Shown in pieces: positions 7,547 to 13,929 of a stretch of 13,929 nucleotides of DNA. Positions within the stretch are counted from its first letter, which is position 1; each line of letters starts with the position of its first letter. The translations under genes and the position numbers were made by a program. The DNA is taken from contig CAYWFU010000087.1 of the NCBI GenBank assembly GCA_964457585.1, forward strand, positions 1-13,929, in the 5' to 3' direction. The stretch comes from CAYWFU01 sp964457585. GTDB lineage: Bacteria; JACRDZ01. The notes under the pieces are model-generated. The model searched no databases. It was not told the origin of the DNA and saw only the letters and a program-made list of their open reading frames with translations.

Positions 7547-7791
7547 TGAATCAAAAATCTGAAAGTAAATATAGCAAAATAATCAGGAATCGTCAACAAA
7601 GAATTGAACGTCGATTAGGGAAAAAACAGTGGGAAGATCAACCAAAGCCGATAATGAAGGGCAGCAACATACATTACGAAATGAGCGAGAAAACTCATGC
7701 AATAAAGTGTGTTAAAATATGGTTTAAAATCTTAACAAATTCAGCGGACGGTAAAAGTTTACCGCCGCTGAATTTAAGACACTATTTTTAA
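7546..7791 (+). pseudogene. Truncated IS1380-like transposase fragment
   Basis: A GTG-started frame of 82 codons. Residues 1 to about 55 (KIIRNRQQRIERRLG, then the SNIHYEMSEKTHAI stretch) resemble the N-terminus of a group of transposases annotated as IS1380 family, which normally run to over 400 residues. The similarity I recognise stops near position 7712. The remaining codons read through unrelated AT-rich sequence and the palindrome downstream of gyrA, so the DDE catalytic part is entirely absent. A TTG at 7507 also opens this frame, but the Shine-Dalgarno-like AAAGAAAGGG (7528-7537) favours GTG at 7546. No intact right end or target duplication was found. The family name is from memory of the motif and is moderately sure; that this is a broken transposon end is more secure. 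Confidence 0.6.
7737..7775 (-). terminator. Strong hairpin downstream of gyrA, probable operon terminator
   Basis: AAATTCAGCGG (7737-7747) pairs with CCGCTGAATTT (7765-7775), and CGGTAA (7749-7754) pairs with TTACCG (7759-7764) around an AAGT loop. This gives a 17-pair stem with a single bulged A at 7748. It begins 27 bases beyond the gyrA stop on the - strand, the right place for the end of the gyrB-gyrA transcript. The following - strand sequence is AT-rich but lacks a clean U-tract, so a structural end of the adjacent transposon remnant is the main alternative. Confidence 0.5.
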
Positions 7792-7802
7792 ACTGGCTGA
7801 TT

Positions 7803-10289
7803 TTATTCAGTTTCAGTTACCGTATCTTCATTTTCTATTTCTTCACCTTCCTGAATTGTAACTTTTTCCTCAGGCGGGACTTTAGTAATTGCTCCTACTT
7901 TATCATTCTCATCCAGATCAATCAGCTTAACTCCCTGAGTGTTTCTGCCTATTGTCCTTACTCCATTAAGCGCCATGCGGATAATTTTTCCCTGAATTGT
8001 AATAATCATTATTTCATCTTCATCTGTAACTTTTTTTATACCAACAACACATCCTGTGCGGTCTGTTGTTTTAATGTTAATAACACCATGTCCGCCTCTT
8101 GATTGCAGACGGTATTCATCAAATATCGTCCGTTTACCAAATCCCTTGTCAGTTACAGTCAGAATTGTTTCATGTTCTTTAACTATTTCCATTCCAACAA
8201 CAAAATCATCTTTTTCAAGCGCAATACCCTTAACACCGCGCGCTACTCTGCCGATTGATCTGACATCTGTTTCATTAAAACGGATTGCAATCCCATTATA
8301 TGTTGCCAGCATTAGCTGTTCACTTCCACTGGTTAAAACAGCGGATATTAACTTATCTCCATCATCAACATTGATTGCAATAACACCGCTTGTTCGCGGA
8401 TTGCTATATTCACTTAAATTTGATTTTTTAATAATGCCATTTTTAGTGCCCATTACAAGAAATAAATTTTCACTAAATTCCTTTATAGGAATAAATGCCT
8501 GAATTTTTTCACCGGGAGTAATATTTATTAAATTTACTATTGCTTTACCCTTTGATATACGTGTTGCCTGCGGTATATCATATACCTTCAGCCAATAACA
8601 CTTCCCTTTATCAGTAAAAAATAACATATAATTATGCGTTGAAGCGATAAAAAGATGTTCAACAAAATCCTCTTCTTTGGTTTCCATTCCAGTTACACCT
8701 TTTCCGCCTCTTCTTTGTTTACGATAAGTTCCGGTCGGCAGACGTTTAATATATCCATCGTGTGATATTGTTATAACCACATTTTCATCAGCAATTAAAT
8801 CTTCAATTTTAAATTCTTTTACATCTTCTACAATTTGTGTGCGCCTTTTATCTGAATAATTTTCTTTTGTTTCTTTAAGTTCTTTTTTTATTATATTTAG
8901 CACCAACTGCGGATTTGCAAGTATTGAATTTAAATATTCAATTAATTTTATTGTTTCAAGATAATCTTTTTCTATTTTTTCCCGTTCAAGTCCTGTTAAT
9001 CGCTGTAATCTCATATCCAAAATTGCCTGCGCCTGAACTTCGCTAAGTTTAAAATTTTTGCATAATGAAGTTTTGGCAATTTCCGGACTTTCTGAAGCGC
9101 GTATTGTTTTTATAACTGCATCAAGATGCTGTAATGCTATTTTTAATCCTTCTAAAATGTGCGCTTTTTCTTCTGCTTTGCGCAGATCAAAACGTGTTCG
9201 TCGTATAATAATTTCTTTTCTATGTTCAAGATAATAATATAAAATTTCTTTTATATTAAGAACCTTCGGCTGATTATTAACAAGAGCGAGCATTATAATC
9301 CCAAAAGAATCCTGAAGCTGGGTATGTTTATATAATTGATTAATAATAACTTCCGGCATTTGGTCGCGTTTAAGTTCAAGAACTATCCGCATTCCATCAC
9401 GATCAGATTCATCCCTCAAATCAGTTACACCTTCTAATTTCTTTTCATTTACTAAAGCGGCAATATCTTCAATAAGCTTGGTTTTATTTACCTGATATGG
9501 AATTTCGCTTATAATTATATTTTCTTTGCCGTTTTTTAATTGTTCTGTATTAACAACACCGCGAACACTTAATATACCTCTGCCTGTCCTATAAGCAGAA
9601 AGTATTCCTTCTTTTCCATAAATATATCCGCCGGTTGGGAAATCAGGCCCTTTTATAATTGAAAGAAAAGCATCGATCTCTGCATCTGGATTATCAATTA
9701 AATAAAACAATGCATCTATTATTTCCCCGATATTATGAGGGGGAATATTTGTTGCCATACCAACAGCAATGCCTGTTGAACCATTAACAATTAAATTGGG
9801 CAATCCTGACGGAAGAACCACAGGTTCAAGAAGAGACTCATCATAATTCGGCATAAAATCAACAGTTTCTTTATCTATATCCTTGAGCATCTCAATTGTG
9901 ATTTTTTCCATTCTGACTTCTGTATAACGCATTGCAGCAGGCGAATCACCATCAATAGAGCCGAAATTTCCCTGCCCGTCCACAAGCGGATATCTCAATG
10001 AAAAATCCTGGACAAGCCGAACAAGTGTATCATAAATCGCCATATCACCGTGCGGATGATATTTACCCATTACTTCACCAACCACAGCAGCTGATTTTCG
10101 ATAGGGTTTGTTGGACACAAGCCCCATTTCATGCATTGCGTAAAGCACTCTGCGATGAACTGGTTTAAGTCCATCTCTTACATCTGGCAATGCTCTTCCA
10201 ACTATAACGCTCATTGCATAATCTATATAAGAATTTTTCATCTCATCTTCAATATAGATAGGTTTTATTTTTTCACCTTGTGAATACAT
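7803..10289 (-). CDS. gyrA: DNA gyrase subunit A
   Basis: GyrA is the breakage-reunion subunit of the A2B2 gyrase that adds negative supercoils using ATP. The 828 residues are in the usual range. The numbering matches E. coli through the active site: Tyr122 in AAMRYTEVRM is the DNA-linking tyrosine, and Ile174 lies in the conserved STGIAVGMATNIPPHN stretch. The GyrA box QRRGGKG (525-531) starts the C-terminal DNA-wrapping pinwheel and distinguishes it from ParC. The last 25 residues are rich in Glu and Thr, an acidic tail like those that tune wrapping in other GyrA proteins. Odd: the quinolone site reads HPHGD-Met83-A-I-Y-Asp87, with Met where quinolone-sensitive species carry Ser. The start has GGAG at 10294-10297. 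It follows gyrB by 19 bases and is surely co-transcribed. Confidence 0.98.
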   Translation of the reverse strand: MYSQGEKIKPIYIEDEMKNSYIDYAMSVIVGRALPDVRDGLKPVHRRVLYAMHEMGLVSNKPYRKSAAVVGEVMGKYHPHGDMAIYDTLVRLVQDFSLRYPLVDGQGNFGSIDGDSPAAMRYTEVRMEKITIEMLKDIDKETVDFMPNYDESLLEPVVLPSGLPNLIVNGSTGIAVGMATNIPPHNIGEIIDALFYLIDNPDAEIDAFLSIIKGPDFPTGGYIYGKEGILSAYRTGRGILSVRGVVNTEQLKNGKENIIISEIPYQVNKTKLIEDIAALVNEKKLEGVTDLRDESDRDGMRIVLELKRDQMPEVIINQLYKHTQLQDSFGIIMLALVNNQPKVLNIKEILYYYLEHRKEIIIRRTRFDLRKAEEKAHILEGLKIALQHLDAVIKTIRASESPEIAKTSLCKNFKLSEVQAQAILDMRLQRLTGLEREKIEKDYLETIKLIEYLNSILANPQLVLNIIKKELKETKENYSDKRRTQIVEDVKEFKIEDLIADENVVITISHDGYIKRLPTGTYRKQRRGGKGVTGMETKEEDFVEHLFIASTHNYMLFFTDKGKCYWLKVYDIPQATRISKGKAIVNLINITPGEKIQAFIPIKEFSENLFLVMGTKNGIIKKSNLSEYSNPRTSGVIAINVDDGDKLISAVLTSGSEQLMLATYNGIAIRFNETDVRSIGRVARGVKGIALEKDDFVVGMEIVKEHETILTVTDKGFGKRTIFDEYRLQSRGGHGVINIKTTDRTGCVVGIKKVTDEDEIMIITIQGKIIRMALNGVRTIGRNTQGVKLIDLDENDKVGAITKVPPEEKVTIQEGEEIENEDTVTETE

Positions 10290-10308
10290 ATTTCTCCTTT
10301 TATATATC

Positions 10309-12726
10309 TTATATATCCAGATTTCTTACAGCATGCGCATACATTTCAATAAATTCTCTGCGCGGTTCAACCTTATCGCCCATTAATGTCGTAAAAATTT
10401 GTTCGGCTTCAATCGCATCTTCCATTGTAATACGCAGAAATGTTCTTGTTTCAGGATTCATTGTTGTATCCCATAGCTGATCTGAATTCATTTCTCCCAG
10501 TCCTTTATATCTTTGAATCGCAATTCCTTTTTTACCCAGACTGCGGGTTTCTTTTAAAATATCTTTTGCCTGCGAGATTAATATTTCATCATTTTCTTTA
10601 TAAATACTAAATATTGGTTGTGCTAAAGTTGAATTTTCTTTTTCATAATCCTCAACTTTAATTCCGGCTTTTTCAAGAGTATTAAAATATTCTTTTAATT
10701 TTTTTATTTCATTTAAATCAAAAACATTTGAAGGTAACCCATGACTATCGCCATTAATAAATCCCAGTTCCAGTTGAGCTTCAGCCTGATCTTTATCTTT
10801 TCCAAAATATTTTTCTAATTCTGATGAAGAATAAATATATATCCTTTTTTTATCTTTAACAACAAAATGAGTGGGTAATTTATCCACATTCAAGAAGGAC
10901 AAAAATTCGGAAAAATTTATTCCTTTTTTACATAAAGAAATCATTTTGTCTTCAATTCCAATTAATGTATTTATAGCTATTTTATATGCATTTTCAGTAA
11001 ACTCCTGCGAATTGCTTAATTTTTTCAATTTAATTCCGCCATCATAAGCTAAGGAAAGAATATGCTTATCTAATTCGCGTTCATTGTCAATATATATTTC
11101 TTTTTTCCCTTTTTTTATTTTAAAAAGCGGTGGCTGAGCAATATATATATACCCTTTTTCAATAAGTTTTGGCATCTGCCTGAAAAAAAATGTTAATAAT
11201 AAGGTTCTAATATGCGCACCGTCAACGTCAGCATCAGTCATAATAACTATTTTATGATAGCGTAATTTTTCTTCATTAAAATCATCTGCACCAATACCGG
11301 TTCCCAGAGCAGTGATTAAAGTTCTGATTTCCTGATTATTTAATACTTTATCAAGCCGTGATTTTTCAACATTAATAATTTTACCGCGCAAAGGTAAAAT
11401 TGCCTGAAATCTTCTGTCTCTGCCCTGTTTTGCTGAACCGCCTGCTGAATCTCCCTCAACAAGATATAATTCACACAAAGATGAATCACGTTCAGAACAA
11501 TCTGCTAATTTACCCGGCAGAGAAGCAATATCCAATACTCCTTTACGGCGAGCAAGCTCTCTGGCTTTACGCGCTGATTCGCGCGCATAAGCGGCATTTA
11601 TCCCTTTTTCAATTACTTTATTTGCTATTTCAGGATGTTCTTCATAATATTCAGATAATTTTTTATTTATTAACGACTCAACAATACCTTTTACGTTACT
11701 ATTGCCAAGCTTAGTTTTTGTCTGTCCTTCAAACTGCGGATTTTGCAATTTAACGCTAATTACCGCTGTCAGCCCTTCTCTTATATCTTCACCTGATAAA
11801 GAATACTCTTCTTTATTTTTTTTAAAAAGCCCCTGAGTTTTAGCATAATCATTAGCAACACGTGTCAGGGCAGATTTAAATCCTATTAAATGCGTACCGC
11901 CTTCCAGCGTATTAATATTATTTGCAAAACAAAATAGATTTTCCGTATAACTATCGTTATATTGAATGGCAACCTGCACATTAATATCTTCCTTGGTATC
12001 TTCAAAGGAAATAGGTGTATGCAGATTGTTTTTATTTTTATTTAGGTATTCGACAAACGATACAATCCCGCCTTCATACATAAATGTATGTTCTTTATCT
12101 TGAACGCGTTCATCTTTAATGATAATCTTTATTCCAGGATTAAGAAATGCTAATTCCCTTAAGCGATTAGAAAGAGTGTCAAAACTAAAATTTATATCTT
12201 CAAATATTTTACCGTCTGCTTTAAAAGTAACTTTTGTACCTCGCGCTTTGGTTGAACCTGTAACCTTTAACGGCTCTTCCGGTTTGCCATATAAATAACG
12301 CTGAAAATGTATCTTGCCTTCTCTATACACTTCAACTTCAAGCCATTCTGACAGAGCATTTACAACTGAAACTCCAACACCATGCAGACCGCCTGATACT
12401 TTATAACTATTATTATCAAATTTACCCCCGGAATGTAAAACTGTCATAACAACTTCTACGGCTGATACATTAGAATCTTTATGTATATCTGTTGGTATTC
12501 CACGGCCATCGTCAATAACCGTAACGGTATTATCCGCGTGTATTACTATTTTTATATTTTTACAATATCCGGCTAATGCTTCATCAATACTATTATCTAT
12601 TAATTCATAAACCAGATGGTGTAATCCGCCAATTCCCGTATTTCCAATGTACATTGACGGGCGTTTTCTAACAGCTTCTAACCCTTCTAAAACCTGTATA
12701 TTTTCTGCATCATATTTATTAGCCAT
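10309..12726 (-). CDS. gyrB: DNA gyrase subunit B
   Basis: GyrB is the ATPase subunit of gyrase. The GHKL domain shows E41 (catalytic base), N45, the DDGRGIP stretch (72-78), GGLHGVG (112-118) and the QTK loop (335-337). The TOPRIM domain shows EGDSAGG (424-430), PLRGKI (445-450) and DADVDG (498-503), the metal-binding acidic residues. QRYKGLGEMN (738-747) and the C-terminal tail that contacts GyrA close the protein. At 805 residues it is the long Gram-negative form: about 170 extra residues (roughly 560-735) split the TOPRIM and tail regions, as in E. coli. An AGGAGG lies at 12737-12742, 10 bases before the ATG. It follows dnaN directly with a 96-base gap; recF, usual at this place, is absent. 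Confidence 0.98.
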   Translation of the reverse strand: MANKYDAENIQVLEGLEAVRKRPSMYIGNTGIGGLHHLVYELIDNSIDEALAGYCKNIKIVIHADNTVTVIDDGRGIPTDIHKDSNVSAVEVVMTVLHSGGKFDNNSYKVSGGLHGVGVSVVNALSEWLEVEVYREGKIHFQRYLYGKPEEPLKVTGSTKARGTKVTFKADGKIFEDINFSFDTLSNRLRELAFLNPGIKIIIKDERVQDKEHTFMYEGGIVSFVEYLNKNKNNLHTPISFEDTKEDINVQVAIQYNDSYTENLFCFANNINTLEGGTHLIGFKSALTRVANDYAKTQGLFKKNKEEYSLSGEDIREGLTAVISVKLQNPQFEGQTKTKLGNSNVKGIVESLINKKLSEYYEEHPEIANKVIEKGINAAYARESARKARELARRKGVLDIASLPGKLADCSERDSSLCELYLVEGDSAGGSAKQGRDRRFQAILPLRGKIINVEKSRLDKVLNNQEIRTLITALGTGIGADDFNEEKLRYHKIVIMTDADVDGAHIRTLLLTFFFRQMPKLIEKGYIYIAQPPLFKIKKGKKEIYIDNERELDKHILSLAYDGGIKLKKLSNSQEFTENAYKIAINTLIGIEDKMISLCKKGINFSEFLSFLNVDKLPTHFVVKDKKRIYIYSSSELEKYFGKDKDQAEAQLELGFINGDSHGLPSNVFDLNEIKKLKEYFNTLEKAGIKVEDYEKENSTLAQPIFSIYKENDEILISQAKDILKETRSLGKKGIAIQRYKGLGEMNSDQLWDTTMNPETRTFLRITMEDAIEAEQIFTTLMGDKVEPRREFIEMYAHAVRNLDI

Positions 12727-12822
12727 AATATATAAACCTCCTGAAAACTTTTAATTCAATTTTTTAAACCTATTTAATGAAGAACCTGTGGTTTTAATTA
12801 ATTGTAAATCTTATTAGCGGGA

Positions 12823-13929
12823 TTAATTTATTTCTAATTTCATTGGCATAATTACATTTATGAAATTATCTTTACCTGCTGGTTTTATTATACCTGGTGT
12901 TAAAGGTTTTTCAAATTCAAATAATACTTCGTCTGTTTCTATATTTTTAAAAACTTCAATAATAAATCTATAATTATAACCGATATTTATATCTTCTCCT
13001 CTATATTCTTCCATTTCAATAATTTCCTTACCTTCTCCTTCTTCAGGATTAACTGCAATAATTTCTAATTGATTCTGATTATTAAAATGATATCTTATTA
13101 ATGCTGATTTAATATTGCTAATTAAAGATATTCGCCGTGTAGCATCAAGAACTTTATGTGTATTGATTCTTGCTTTGAAATTAAGATTTTGCGGAATAAC
13201 TTTTTTATATTCAGGAAATTGTCCTTCAATTAATCTTGATATAATAGTAATAGAATCAAGAGAAAAAAGTATTTGATTTTCACTGATTTTTATTTCAACT
13301 TTTATTTCGTTATTTTTAATTATTTCACTTATTCTGGTTAATTCATGTAAAACTTTTTTAGGAATAATTATTTTAATCTCGCCATTATAATCTGTTTCAA
13401 GCTGATTAAAAACATATGCAAGTCTATGCCCATCTGTTGCAACTATTTTTATCTGATTTTTTTCAATACCTAAAAAAAGTCCATTTAATACATATCTTAT
13501 TTCATCATTTGAAACTGCATAAATTGTTTTTTTGATCATATCTATTAAAGTCTCAAATTTTATATTAAAAATTTTATCTTCTTTAAAAATAGGAAATGTA
13601 GGAAATTCCTCTTCAGATAGCCCTTTTATTTTATAAATAAGCTTTTCACATATTATTATTAAATTACCTTTTTCTGTATAAAGTGTTACTTCCTTACCCG
13701 GCAATTCCCTGACAATATTGCTCATTTTTTTAGCTGATATAGTAATACTTCCTTCTTCTTCGATTTTTGTAGTAAAAAAATGTTTAATAGTTAATTCAAG
13801 GTCTGTTGCAATTAAAAAAACCTTATCATCTTTAACTTTAATTAATATATTAGATAAAATAGGCAGTGTGTTTTTTAAAGAAACTGCATTTTCAACAACC
13901 TTTATTGCATTCATTAAAATTTCTTTTTC
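12823..13929 (-). CDS. dnaN: DNA polymerase III beta sliding clamp (5' end outside window)
   Basis: DnaN is the ring-shaped clamp that tethers DNA polymerase III and other factors to DNA. The fragment of about 368 codons contains nearly all of the three clamp domains: KNTLPILSNILIKVKDD near the N-terminus, TDGHRLAYV in the middle, EGQFPEYKKVIP later, and the C-terminal NFINVIMPMKL that precedes the stop. The frame stays open to the window edge (EKEIL before the first internal Met at 13914), and that segment fits the first helix of the clamp, so the real start lies a few codons beyond 13929. It is the first gene of the leftward dnaN-gyrB-gyrA cluster. dnaA and the origin probably lie beyond the right edge, which is inference from common gene order. 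Confidence 0.95.
   Translation of the reverse strand, partial: EKEILMNAIKVVENAVSLKNTLPILSNILIKVKDDKVFLIATDLELTIKHFFTTKIEEEGSITISAKKMSNIVRELPGKEVTLYTEKGNLIIICEKLIYKIKGLSEEEFPTFPIFKEDKIFNIKFETLIDMIKKTIYAVSNDEIRYVLNGLFLGIEKNQIKIVATDGHRLAYVFNQLETDYNGEIKIIIPKKVLHELTRISEIIKNNEIKVEIKISENQILFSLDSITIISRLIEGQFPEYKKVIPQNLNFKARINTHKVLDATRRISLISNIKSALIRYHFNNQNQLEIIAVNPEEGEGKEIIEMEEYRGEDINIGYNYRFIIEVFKNIETDEVLFEFEKPLTPGIIKPAGKDNFINVIMPMKLEIN

Noticed and set aside
8056..8502. Open frame of 148 codons antisense to gyrA
   Set aside because: It lies wholly inside the gyrA coding sequence, has no ribosome binding site of note and no family resemblance. Similar antisense frames over thiC, galT, gyrB and the cyclase were dropped for the same reason.
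10880..10888. Perfect DnaA box TTATCCACA inside gyrB
   Set aside because: It is a single site within a conserved coding stretch (NVDKL on the gene strand), with no cluster of boxes or AT-rich unwinding region around it. It is most likely a chance match, and the origin is expected beyond the right edge.
12780..12800. AACC/GGTT mini-hairpin between dnaN and gyrB as a terminator
   Set aside because: It has four pairs and no T-tract. dnaN and gyrB are more likely read through.
13914..13914. Internal Met as the dnaN start
   Set aside because: The frame continues open to the window edge and the residues before it fit the first helix of the clamp, so the gene is partial, not short.

Overview
The window is AT-rich bacterial chromosomal DNA. 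Its features suggest a Gram-negative, probably anaerobic lineage. The gyrase B subunit is the long type with the extra TOPRIM-domain insert. There is an exported TolB-like propeller, a BamB-like lipoprotein with a lipobox, and a short-form ThiC. The codon and base bias would suit an uncultivated phylum such as Omnitrophota or a relative, but that placement is inference and cannot be proved from this sequence alone.

Layout. On the + strand, positions 144-5227 hold a tightly packed five-gene cluster that is probably one operon: thiC (thiamine pyrimidine synthase), galT (galactose-1-phosphate uridylyltransferase), coaE (dephospho-CoA kinase), an exported TolB-like beta-propeller, and a PQQ-type (BamB-like) beta-propeller lipoprotein. 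The last two genes overlap by 13 bases. On the - strand, positions 13929-7803 hold dnaN (5' end outside the window), gyrB and gyrA, a replication and supercoiling cluster typical of the neighbourhood of oriC/dnaA. recF, which usually lies between dnaN and gyrB, is missing.

Between these two blocks is an accessory-looking segment (about 5228-7802). It holds a short region of possible gene remnants, a complete membrane-bound GAF-GGDEF diguanylate cyclase on the - strand, a long hairpin that covers the start of an IS1380-like transposase fragment, and a strong palindrome just beyond the gyrA stop. The cyclase has an intact GGEEF active site and RxxD inhibitory site, but carries a 14-residue tandem duplication in the helix after the active site.

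No CRISPR array, rRNA, tRNA, phage module or clearly new multi-gene system is visible. The points most worth a second look are the duplicated helix in the cyclase, the natural methionine at the GyrA quinolone position (residue 83), the hairpin over the transposase ribosome binding site, and the cysteine spacing of ThiC.
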